From NCBI RefSeq assembly GCF_009455635.1, contig NZ_QPER01000002.1, forward strand, positions 1,302,001 through 1,366,000: a stretch of DNA of 64,000 bases, given 5' to 3'. This DNA is from Paraburkholderia agricolaris (GTDB taxonomy: Bacteria; Pseudomonadota; Gammaproteobacteria; Burkholderiales; Burkholderiaceae). The translations under genes were made by a program, and so were the position numbers. This document shows, one piece after another, positions 7,589-14,997 of the stretch. Numbering within the stretch: position 1 is the first letter of the stretch; each line of letters begins with the position of its first letter. The notes beneath the pieces were generated by a model. It saw nothing but the letters and a program-made list of their open reading frames with translations. It made no database searches and had not been told where the DNA came from.

Positions 7589-8962
7589 ATGCCACAACCG
7601 CTTCCATCCACGCCCGCCGACGCGACACGCCAGACGAATGCCGCGGCTGGCACCGTGCGCCGCTCGAAAGCGCGCTACCAGATTCTCTCGTTGCTGGCGA
7701 TCGGCACGATGATCAACTATCTGGACCGCACGGTGCTCGGCATCGCGGCGCCGCAGTTGACGAAGGAGCTCGGTATCAACGCCGCGGTCATGGGGCTGCT
7801 GTTCTCCGTGTTCTCGTGGAGCTATGTGGCTTCGCAGATTCCGGGCGGCCTCTTTCTCGACCGCTTCGGCAGCAAGCTCACGTATTTCCTGTCGATGACG
7901 TTCTGGTCGCTGTGCACGTTGGCGCAAGGGCTGGTGCACGGCATCGGCGCGTTGTTTGCGCTCCGGCTCGGCCTCGGTGTGTCGGAAGCGCCATGCTTTC
8001 CGACCAATAGCCGTGTGGTGGCCACCTGGTTTCCGCAAAGCGAACGCGCGATGGCGACCGGCACCTACACCGTCGGCGAATATATCGGCCTGGCGTTTTT
8101 CAGTCCGTTCCTGTTCATGCTGATGGGGGCGTTCGGCTGGCGCTCGCTGTTCTACGTGGTCGGCGCCGTCGGCATTGTGTTTGGCCTCGTCTGGTGGAAG
8201 TTTTATCGCGAGCCGCACGAGCATCCGTGGATCAATCAGGCGGAGCTCGACTATATCGAAGCAGGCGGCGGTCTGACTCACGGAAAGAAGGACGCCGCTC
8301 CTTCCGGCGCACCGGCTGCGGCAGCAGGAAAGAGCGGCTTCGAATGGCGCACCATCGGACGCCTGCTCAAGCATCGCCAGTTGGCCGGCATCTGCCTCGG
8401 CCAGTTCGCCGGCAACTCGACGCTGGTGTTCTTCCTCACCTGGTTCCCGACGTATCTCGCCACCGAACGCCATATGGGATGGCTGAAGATCGGCTTCTTC
8501 GCGATCATGCCGTTTATTGCGGCGTCGATCGGTGTGATGTTCGGCGGCATTTTCTCCGACTGGCTGCTGCGGCGCGGCAAGTCGGCGAATGTGGCGCGCA
8601 AGCTGCCGATCATTGCCGGCCTGCTGCTCGCGTCGACGATCATTCTCGCCAACTATGTCGAGAGCAATGTGGTGGTGATCGCGATTCTGTCGGTGGCGTT
8701 CTTCGCGCAGGGGATGGCGGCGCTCGGCTGGACGCTGGTGTCGGATATTGCGCCCGAAGGCCTGCTCGGCGTGACGGGCGGTATCTTTAACTTTGCCGCC
8801 AACCTGGCCGGGATCATCACGCCGCTGGTGGTGGGTTTCATCGTCGCGGCAACCGGCTCGTTTGTCGGCGCGCTGGTGTTCATCGGCGCGGTCGCGTTGA
8901 TCGGCGCGCTGTCGTACATCTTTATCGTCGGCGATATCAAGCGGATCGTGCTGGTGGATTGA
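7589..8962 (+). CDS. MFS transporter, anion:cation symporter family (probable quinate/shikimate uptake)
   Basis: A 457-residue inner-membrane carrier with about 12 predicted membrane helices. The NYLDRTVLGIAAP segment after helix 1 and the GLFLDRFGSKLT loop between helices 2 and 3 mark the ACS branch of the major facilitator superfamily, whose members import organic anions such as galactonate, hexuronates and phthalate. GAGGAG lies upstream of the ATG. As the last gene of the aroQ-shikimate dehydrogenase run, followed by a strong terminator, it most likely brings quinate, shikimate or a related acid into the cell. The substrate is an inference from context. Confidence 0.85.
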   Translation: MPQPLPSTPADATRQTNAAAGTVRRSKARYQILSLLAIGTMINYLDRTVLGIAAPQLTKELGINAAVMGLLFSVFSWSYVASQIPGGLFLDRFGSKLTYFLSMTFWSLCTLAQGLVHGIGALFALRLGLGVSEAPCFPTNSRVVATWFPQSERAMATGTYTVGEYIGLAFFSPFLFMLMGAFGWRSLFYVVGAVGIVFGLVWWKFYREPHEHPWINQAELDYIEAGGGLTHGKKDAAPSGAPAAAAGKSGFEWRTIGRLLKHRQLAGICLGQFAGNSTLVFFLTWFPTYLATERHMGWLKIGFFAIMPFIAASIGVMFGGIFSDWLLRRGKSANVARKLPIIAGLLLASTIILANYVESNVVVIAILSVAFFAQGMAALGWTLVSDIAPEGLLGVTGGIFNFAANLAGIITPLVVGFIVAATGSFVGALVFIGAVALIGALSYIFIVGDIKRIVLVD

Positions 8963-8996
8963 GCCGCAGGCCCGATTGAATCGGCTGATGGAATAG

Positions 8997-9038
8997 ACAA
9001 GGGGGACGCGGCGAGGCCGCGTCCCCCTTGTTTCGTTT
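8997..9038 (+). terminator. Rho-independent terminator after the quinate-shikimate operon
   Basis: A perfect 16-base stem (8997-9012 with 9016-9031) with a 3-base GAG loop, rich in G and C, followed by TTTCGTTT. It lies 35 bases after the MFS gene and 18 before the end of the convergent TetR gene, so it may work for both, but the T-rich tail favours the plus strand. Confidence 0.85.
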
Positions 9039-9048
9039 CAGCTGCGCT

Positions 9049-9744
9049 TCAGTCTTCCTTGCGTACGAAACGCAGCACGGCGTCGACGATCATTGCGCGA
9101 TGACGTGCGCGCAGGCGCGGGTGCGACGGATCGCGGCCGAACGCCGTACCGAAGGTATGGCGATTGCCGACGCGGTGAAAGCACAGCGAGCTGATCATCA
9201 GATGCAGGTCGATTGCGTCGACGTCGCTGCGGAACAGTCCTGCCGCGATACCGCGCGAGAGCAGATCTTCGATCGTATGGATGACGGTGACGTTGCGGCC
9301 TTTGAAGCTCTTCACCTGCTCGACGTACTTCGCGCCGTGAATGTTCTCGATCGTCACGAGGCGCACGAAGTCGCGTTGGCGGTCGTGATAGTCGAACGTA
9401 AACTCGACCAGCGCACGCATGCCCTCGATCGGATCGAGTTCGCTGACGTGCAGATCCTGTTCGAGCGCGCGAATGTCGCCGTACACTTTTTCCAGCACCG
9501 CCTGGTACAACCCTTCCTTGCTGCCGAAGTAGTAGTACAGCATGCGCTTGGTGGTGTTCGTGCGCTCCGCGATCGCGTCGACGCGCGCGCCGGTCAATCC
9601 CATCGCGGAGAACTCCTGGGTCGCGACGTCGAGAATGTTGCGCTTCGTCTGTTCGGGATCGTACTTGCGTCGGGCGTCGGCGCGCGGAGCGCCGGACGCG
9701 ATGCCGTTGGTATCAGGCTCGGCGGCCTTGCTTCCCTTTTTCAT
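9049..9744 (-). CDS. TetR-family regulator, probable repressor of the quinate-shikimate genes
   Basis: A 231-residue protein. The TetR DNA-binding domain lies at about residues 30-85: TKRNILDVATQEFS, then GARVDAIAERTNTTKRMLYYYF with the recognition helix, then the usual GSKEGLYQAVLE. The rest is a helical ligand-binding domain. It is convergent with the MFS gene. Related TetR proteins beside quiC/aroQ genes in Burkholderiales and Pseudomonas control those genes in response to aromatic precursors, and dyads suited to a TetR dimer lie at 5944-6050. The N-terminal 25 residues are polar and probably disordered. Confidence 0.85.
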   Translation of the reverse strand: MKKGSKAAEPDTNGIASGAPRADARRKYDPEQTKRNILDVATQEFSAMGLTGARVDAIAERTNTTKRMLYYYFGSKEGLYQAVLEKVYGDIRALEQDLHVSELDPIEGMRALVEFTFDYHDRQRDFVRLVTIENIHGAKYVEQVKSFKGRNVTVIHTIEDLLSRGIAAGLFRSDVDAIDLHLMISSLCFHRVGNRHTFGTAFGRDPSHPRLRARHRAMIVDAVLRFVRKED

Positions 9745-9853
9745 TGTGTATTCGAGCGGCAGTGACGGCGCATTCTAGCATGGCGAAATCCGCCTCTGGA
9801 GCGGGTCCCGGGCATAAGCGGCGGCGTATTGAGTTGCCGCCGGCGTAGAGTCG

Positions 9854-9901
9854 CGGCATCACGGCATCACGGCATCGCGGCATCACGGCATCGCGGCATC
9901 A
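9854..9901. repeat. Six tandem copies of an 8-base unit
   Basis: CGGCATCA/G is repeated six times without a break from 9854 to 9901. The last copy contains the stop codon of the minus-strand oxidoreductase (complement of 9899-9901). The unit is not a multiple of three, so copy-number change would lie just outside the reading frame, or alter its last codons. Confidence 0.9.
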
Positions 9902-11224
9902 CGACGTCGAGCGGGGCGACCGTGTCGAGGGGCGCCGGGCCGCGAGCGCGTCGCGTGTCTGCATGGCGGTATAGGTGAGTTGGGCCGCCGCGAGACCGAG
10001 TGCGCCGTAGGCGGGTGTCAGGCCGAAGGCGGCAAATGCGTCGGGCACCGGCCGTTCGCCGGAAATGGCCGCCGCCAGCAATTCGCCGGACACGGTGGTC
10101 GGCGCCATGCCGTGGCCGCCGAAGCCGACCGCGTGCCAGACGCCGTCCGCGCTGCGGCCGATTTGCGGCATCTTGTGCCGCGCGTAGCTCATCAGGCCGC
10201 CCCAGGCGTACTCGATACGCACGTCGTGCAACTGCGGATAGACCTTCAGCAGATCGCGCCGCAGCAACCGCGCGATGCTGTCGGGGTCGCGCTCGCGCAC
10301 CGAGATGCGGCCACCCCACAGGATGCGGGTGTCGGGCAGCGGGCGGTAATAGTCGAAGGCGAAGCGGGTGTCGTAGACGGCGGCGCGCGTGTCCATCGCC
10401 TCTTTCAGGCGCGCGCCGAGCGGTTCGGTGGCCATCACGTAGGTGGCGATCGGCAGCACCGCGCGCTCGACCCGTGCATAGACGTTGCGCGCATAGCCGC
10501 CGCCGGCCATCACCACGTGACGCGCTTCGAGCACGCCGTGCGGCGTATGCACGACAAAACCGGCGCCTTCACGTTGGGTGCCGCTGTGTTCCAGGCGCAC
10601 CACCGGCGACGTCTCGTGAATCTGCACGCCCGCATTGGCTGCGGCGCAAGCGACGCCGAGCACATATTTCAGCGGATGAAAGTTGAACGCGTTGCGCTCG
10701 AACAGGCCGCCGTGATAGCGGCTCGTCTTCAGTTGTGACGCGAGCGCCGCGGCCGTCACGGGTTCCCACTCGACGCCGAACGAATCGCGCATCAGGCGCC
10801 GCTGCGCGTCGAGTCTTGCCGGTTCGTCGAACCAGTTGGCGAGGATCACGCCGGCATCGGTCACGTCGCAATCGATGCTGTAGCGCTGGATACGCTTCCT
10901 CATCAGATCGACGGCGTCAGTGGTCAGCGTATAGAGTTCGCGCGCGCGGGCCGGCCCGAGGGTTTTCAGCAGAGCCGCGCAATCGAGGCTGTAGCCGCCG
11001 AATACGAAGCCGCCATTGCGGCCGGAGGCGCCGAAACCGACCTGCTCGGCTTCGAGTACGGCGACGTCGGTGATGCCCCGCTCGGCGAGTCCCAACGCGG
11101 TGGACAAACCCGCGAGGCCGCCACCCATGATGCAGACGTCGACGCTGCGCCGGCCGGCGAGCGGCGCGTAAGCGGACGGGCGCCCGGCAGAGCGGGCGAC
11201 GGTGGCTTCATAAAAACTTTGCAT
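9899..11224 (-). CDS. FAD-dependent oxidoreductase, DAO/gamma-glutamylputrescine oxidase type
   Basis: A 441-residue flavoprotein. The FAD-binding motif GGGLAGLSTALGLAERG lies near residue 33, followed by the GASGRNGGFVFGG loop typical of the DAO superfamily (glycine oxidase, PuuB/OrdL-like). The C-terminus keeps the family pattern in GVWHAVGFGGHGMAP. Such enzymes oxidise amines or D-amino acids with release of hydrogen peroxide or transfer to the respiratory chain. I start at the ATG at 11224; a longer reading frame runs into the next gene. It lies 16 bases downstream of the anti-sigma gene on the same strand, so it could be the third gene of that operon. Substrate unknown. Confidence 0.82.
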   Translation of the reverse strand: MQSFYEATVARSAGRPSAYAPLAGRRSVDVCIMGGGLAGLSTALGLAERGITDVAVLEAEQVGFGASGRNGGFVFGGYSLDCAALLKTLGPARARELYTLTTDAVDLMRKRIQRYSIDCDVTDAGVILANWFDEPARLDAQRRLMRDSFGVEWEPVTAAALASQLKTSRYHGGLFERNAFNFHPLKYVLGVACAAANAGVQIHETSPVVRLEHSGTQREGAGFVVHTPHGVLEARHVVMAGGGYARNVYARVERAVLPIATYVMATEPLGARLKEAMDTRAAVYDTRFAFDYYRPLPDTRILWGGRISVRERDPDSIARLLRRDLLKVYPQLHDVRIEYAWGGLMSYARHKMPQIGRSADGVWHAVGFGGHGMAPTTVSGELLAAAISGERPVPDAFAAFGLTPAYGALGLAAAQLTYTAMQTRDALAARRPSTRSPRSTS

Positions 11225-11240
11225 GGAGTCGAAGGCCGGC

Positions 11241-12023
11241 TCAGGACACCGGCAGCAGCTTGCCGCTGAACACCACCGGACCGGTGGGCGCGTTGTGATC
11301 GGGCGAGCCGCCCGGCGCTTCGATCGAGACCGCCAGCGCCGCGTAGCCCTCAGGTTTCTGCTGACCGGCGGTGACCTTGCCATTGGCGCTGTCCGGCAGC
11401 ATGCCGAGCGACACCGGATGGCCGCTGGCCGGAATACCCCACAACTCCATCGCCCGGCCGGCCGGCAAATCGACCTTGGCGAGCGGATGCAGCGTCATGG
11501 TGGCATGAGTTTCGTCCCACGCCACCAGCATGACCGGATGCGTGTCCTTGTCGTTGAGCACCGCGACATGCGAAACGGCGGCCTCCGGTTGTTGCGCGAC
11601 GGTTGGCGTCGTGGAGGTGGTTGCGGCGGACGGCAGCAGCGAGCGCACGGCGACCACGGCCGCGATCACCGCGAAGCCTGTCACACCGATTGCCCAGCCA
11701 CGCCAGAACGCGAGGTTCTCGAAGATGCTGCCGGACGGACGCGCGGGTTTTTCGACCACGGTGCGCGGACGTGCCGCCTCACGTGCCGAGTTCAGGTCGA
11801 GACGCCGTTCAATGGCTTGCCACACGGCGGCCGACGGCATGCGCGGCGCGGCGAGTTCGGCCAGCGGCGAGATGCGGCGCAGCCATTCGTCGACGGCCTG
11901 ACGAATCACTGCGTCGTGGTCCGCGTAGTACTGGAGGCGGCGCCGGGCGCCACCGCGCAGCGTGCCGAGCACATACTCGGCGGCCAGCATGTCGACCAGT
12001 TGGGGGTAGCGATGGAGATTCAT
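11241..12023 (-). CDS. Anti-sigma factor, RskA type
   Basis: A 260-residue membrane protein. Residues 1-80 form the anti-sigma domain (a helical LAAEYVLGTL motif near residue 16); a single membrane helix lies near residues 106-125 (GWAIGVTGFAVIAAVVAV), and the periplasmic part (about 130-260) matches the RskA C-terminal domain (MELWGIPASGHPVSLG). It should hold the ECF sigma factor encoded just upstream at the membrane until a periplasmic signal releases it. Its ATG at 12023 shares one base with the sigma stop codon, showing translational coupling and equal production. There is no HxxxCxxC zinc motif, as usual for this branch. Confidence 0.88.
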   Translation of the reverse strand: MNLHRYPQLVDMLAAEYVLGTLRGGARRRLQYYADHDAVIRQAVDEWLRRISPLAELAAPRMPSAAVWQAIERRLDLNSAREAARPRTVVEKPARPSGSIFENLAFWRGWAIGVTGFAVIAAVVAVRSLLPSAATTSTTPTVAQQPEAAVSHVAVLNDKDTHPVMLVAWDETHATMTLHPLAKVDLPAGRAMELWGIPASGHPVSLGMLPDSANGKVTAGQQKPEGYAALAVSIEAPGGSPDHNAPTGPVVFSGKLLPVS

Positions 12024-12592
12024 CACTGACCTCCCAGACAGGTTTTCAGCTTGGCAAGGCCGCGCCGGATCCAGGATTTGACGGTGCCGAGCGGCACCGT
12101 CAGCACGTCGGCGATCTCGCTATGGCTTTGGTCGCGCAGGTAGGCGAGGGCGACCGCCTGACGCTGCGCCGGCTCAAGCTGCTGCATGCAGCCGGCCAGC
12201 AGACGTGCCTGCAGGCTGACCGCACTCAGTGCTTCGGGATCCGGATCGCCACTCGCCACAAGATCGTCCAACGCGTCGCTCCATTCCGTTTCCTGCGTAT
12301 TGACTCGCCGCAGGTGATCGAGAGCACGGTTCCGGACGATCGCCGACATCCACGTCATTGGCGCGGACAGTGCCCGGCGGTAGTCGCCGGCAAAGCGCCA
12401 GATATTGACGAAGCTGTCCTGCAAGACTTCTTCGGCCCACTCGTGTCTGCTCAATATACGGAGCGCGAGGCCAAACAGTTTCGGGGCGGCGAGATCATAT
12501 AGCTCGCGCAGTGCCACGGCGTCCTGTCTGGCTACGCGTTCGAGCAACTCGGCGAGGGTTTCCGGCGTTAGCTCTCGAGGATTGGCGGTCAT
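12023..12592 (-). CDS. ECF RNA polymerase sigma factor (SigK-like)
   Basis: A 189-residue sigma-70 family protein. Region 2 lies at about residues 25-95 (ALRILSRHEWAEEVLQDSFVNIW; the segment MTWMSAIVRNRALDHLRR is the -10 recognition helix). Region 4 lies at about residues 130-185 (LEPAQRQAVALAYLRDQSHSEIA and then VPLGTVKSWIRRGLAKLK). It is coupled to an RskA-type anti-sigma factor, so it belongs to an ECF group controlled by a single-pass membrane inhibitor. The regulon is unknown; the downstream flavin oxidoreductase may be a target. Such factors often answer oxidative or envelope stress. Confidence 0.9.
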   Translation of the reverse strand: MTANPRELTPETLAELLERVARQDAVALRELYDLAAPKLFGLALRILSRHEWAEEVLQDSFVNIWRFAGDYRRALSAPMTWMSAIVRNRALDHLRRVNTQETEWSDALDDLVASGDPDPEALSAVSLQARLLAGCMQQLEPAQRQAVALAYLRDQSHSEIADVLTVPLGTVKSWIRRGLAKLKTCLGGQ

Positions 12593-12679
12593 GGAAAGTG
12601 GAGTGGTGGGCTTGCGGGCCTATGTTACTCAATTTCCTCCTGGTCTTATATGCGGTTTTTTACCGGTTAGCTGCATCCG

Positions 12680-12718
12680 CCGGGCCGGCGGCAGCGTATA
12701 CGGCCGCCGCCGGCCCGG
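12680..12718 (-). terminator. Strong GC hairpin after the ketodeoxyarabonate dehydratase gene
   Basis: A perfect 13-base stem (12680-12692 with 12706-12718) with a 13-base loop, starting 7 bases past the stop of the minus-strand gene. No T-run follows on the minus strand, so it may stop transcription weakly, depend on Rho, or protect the 3 prime end. Confidence 0.55.
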
Positions 12719-12724
12719 CCGACC

Positions 12725-13657
12725 TTATGCGCCCCAGCGCAACACCAGCGGATCGAGCCGCCGTGCGACCTCCAGCAAGCCTGAACGCGTGGCGGGATGC
12801 ATCGGCGGCAAAGGATGGCGCACCGCGTCCGATCGGATCACGCCGCCTTCTTTCATCAATGCCTTGCACGACGCGAGGCCGCCCTGGCGGTTTTCGTAAT
12901 TGATGAGCGGCAGCCACTGCTGGTAATGCGCGGCGGCGGTTTCGGTGTCGCCGGCCGCATAGGCGTCGATAATCAACCGGATGCCGTCCGGATAGCCGCC
13001 GCCGGTCATCGAACCGGTCGCGCCCGCATCGAGATCGGCCATCAGCGTGATCGCTTCTTCGCCATCCCACGGACCCACCACGGCGTCGCCGCCCAGTTCG
13101 ATCAGCTCGCGCAGTTTGTTCGCTGCCTGCGGCACTTCGATCTTGAAGTACGACACGTTCTGAATTTCACGCGCCATGCGCGCGAGAAACGGCGCGGACA
13201 ACGGCGTGCCGCTGACCGGCGCGTCCTGGATCATGATCGGAATCCCGATTGCATCGGACACCGTGCGATAGAACTCATAGATGCCGCGCTCGCCAATGCG
13301 GATCGTCGCACCGTGATAAGGCGGCATGATCATCACCATCGCGGCGCCCGCGGCCTGCGCGCTGCGGCTGCGTTCAGCGCACAGATGGGAGCTGAAATGC
13401 GTGGTCGTGACGATTACCGGCACGCGGCCGGCGACGTGCTCGAGCACTGCATGCATCAGCGTGTTGCGCTCGTCGTCGGACAGCGCGAACTGCTCGGAGA
13501 AGTTCGCCAGAATGCACAGGCCGTTGGAACCCGCGTCGATCATGAAATCGATGCAGCGTTTCTGGCCTTCCAGGTCGAGCCGGCCGGCTTCGTCGAAGAT
13601 GGTCGGCGCGACGGGGAACACACCGCGCAAAGGAGCTGGGTTGAGTGTCTGGGTCAT
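12725..13657 (-). CDS. L-2-keto-3-deoxyarabonate dehydratase (DapA/NAL family)
   Basis: A 310-residue TIM-barrel aldolase-superfamily enzyme. The segments GVFPVAPTIFDEAGRLDLEG, GLCILANFSEQFALSDDER and EGPWDGEEAIT-like VGPWDGEEAIT match, from memory, the L-KDA dehydratase of Azospirillum (non-phosphorylated L-arabinose pathway), which makes 2-oxoglutarate semialdehyde. The Schiff-base Lys is in VSYFKIEVPQ near residue 170. The start at 13657 is where family similarity begins; the open frame runs further upstream without support. It is divergent from a LysR gene. No other arabinose pathway gene is in the window, so its partners must be elsewhere; a related keto-deoxy acid could also be the substrate. 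Confidence 0.83.
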   Translation of the reverse strand: MTQTLNPAPLRGVFPVAPTIFDEAGRLDLEGQKRCIDFMIDAGSNGLCILANFSEQFALSDDERNTLMHAVLEHVAGRVPVIVTTTHFSSHLCAERSRSAQAAGAAMVMIMPPYHGATIRIGERGIYEFYRTVSDAIGIPIMIQDAPVSGTPLSAPFLARMAREIQNVSYFKIEVPQAANKLRELIELGGDAVVGPWDGEEAITLMADLDAGATGSMTGGGYPDGIRLIIDAYAAGDTETAAAHYQQWLPLINYENRQGGLASCKALMKEGGVIRSDAVRHPLPPMHPATRSGLLEVARRLDPLVLRWGA

Positions 13658-13723
13658 GGTGATGGGCGTCGTGTTGAGGTGCTGACGTGGTCGGGCGTGG
13701 TCAGGTGTGGGGGAATGTCTCCA

Positions 13724-13741
13724 GCGCCGACTATACGGCGC
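13724..13741. promoter_or_regulatory. Candidate LysR operator between dehydratase and regulator genes
   Basis: GCGCCG-ACTATA-CGGCGC is a perfect inverted repeat with 6-base arms and a 6-base AT-rich centre in the 162-base divergent gap, the usual place for a LysR binding site. A TATATT at 13755-13760 may be the -10 for the regulator gene. Confidence 0.45.
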
Positions 13742-13819
13742 AGCACGTGGCGGGTATATTGAATTGTTTCCATCTTGTGATCGCTTTTGCGACTCACCCC
13801 GGCAGGTTCCAGACACGCC

Positions 13820-14803
13820 ATGAAAGACACCCTGAACGTTCTTCTGTCGAGACTGCGCATGAAGCAGTTGCAATTGCTGATCGCGCTCGACGACCACAAG
13901 TCGCTGCACAAAGCGGCCAGTGCGATGTCGATGACGCAATCGGCCGCCAGCAAGGCGTTACAGGAACTGGAGTCGATGCTGGAGGCGCCGCTTTTCGAGC
14001 GCTCGAAGAGCGGCATGATTCCGAACCAGCTCGGCCACTGCGTGATCCGCTACGCGCGGCTTCTTGCGACGGACCTGACCGCGCTGTGCCAGGACGTGGC
14101 GGAGATCCGTTCGGGGCGTGGCGGGCGGCTCGCGATCGGCGCGATCATGGGCGCGATTCCCGGGTGCGTCGTGCCGGCGTTGAACGATTTGCATGCCGGC
14201 CAGCCGGGCCTGTCGATCGAAGTGGTGGAAGACACGAGCGCGCGCATGCTGCTGCAACTCGACGAAGGCCGGCTTGACCTGGTGATCGGCCGGGCAGCGG
14301 TTGCGGCCGATCCGTCGAAATATCACTATCGACCGCTGGCGGACGAACCGTTATCGGTGGTGGTGGGTTACGGGCATGCGCCGCTGCCCAGAAAGGAAGT
14401 GAAGCTGCGTGACCTGGCCGGCCACCGCTGGGTCATGTATCCGTCGCATATGCCGTTGCACGCGTTGCTCGAGCGGGAGATGGATCTGGCTGGGCTCGAT
14501 ATGCCGGACAACCCGATCTCGACTGCCTCCACGTTCGTGACAGTCGCATTACTGCAAAGCAGTGCGGATCTGGTTTCACTCCTGCCCACCGCGATCGCGA
14601 CGTTATTCGTGCAGCAGAAAATGTTGCGCTTCGTGCCGGTCAAACTTAAATCGCCTTCGCAGACGTTCGGGATCGTGACGCGCAAGGGCGGCGTGCTGTC
14701 GCCGCCGGCTGAGCAATTCATCGAGTTATTGCGTGAACGGGCGGTGGGACAGGTGGCGGCGCAGGTGGAGAGTCAGGCGGTGCAGAAGCAGAACACCGCC
14801 TGA
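13820..14803 (+). CDS. LysR-family regulator of the ketodeoxyarabonate dehydratase gene
   Basis: A 327-residue LysR-type protein. The N-terminal helix-turn-helix covers about residues 13-72 (MKQLQLLIALDDHKSLHKAA, then MSMTQSAASKALQELE). Residues about 95-305 form the periplasmic-binding-like effector domain. The starting MKDTLNVLLSRLRMKQL is typical of the GbpR/sugar-responsive branch of the family (galactose-binding regulators), which fits control of a sugar acid gene. It is divergent from the dehydratase gene and probably binds the dyad at 13724-13741. The inducer, perhaps an aldonate or keto-deoxy acid, is not known. Confidence 0.87.
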   Translation: MKDTLNVLLSRLRMKQLQLLIALDDHKSLHKAASAMSMTQSAASKALQELESMLEAPLFERSKSGMIPNQLGHCVIRYARLLATDLTALCQDVAEIRSGRGGRLAIGAIMGAIPGCVVPALNDLHAGQPGLSIEVVEDTSARMLLQLDEGRLDLVIGRAAVAADPSKYHYRPLADEPLSVVVGYGHAPLPRKEVKLRDLAGHRWVMYPSHMPLHALLEREMDLAGLDMPDNPISTASTFVTVALLQSSADLVSLLPTAIATLFVQQKMLRFVPVKLKSPSQTFGIVTRKGGVLSPPAEQFIELLRERAVGQVAAQVESQAVQKQNTA

Positions 14804-14997
14804 AACGGCGGTTTTCGAGTCGCGAAAGACTTTCAATATCTCACGCCCGGCGGCGCTCCGCCATGCCTTGCGGTGGGGTGTTGCGGCGGCGACACTCTCG
14901 GGTAAATCCGAACCGATTGCACGCTCATTTTCCGCGCTACACTTGATCGAAGGTGCGCCAGAATCAATAGCACGGCGCACGCTCGGGGAGAGCAGCC

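Noticed and set aside
9854..9901. CRISPR array suggested by the short tandem repeats
   Set aside because: Units of 8 bases are adjacent without spacers and no cas gene is present.
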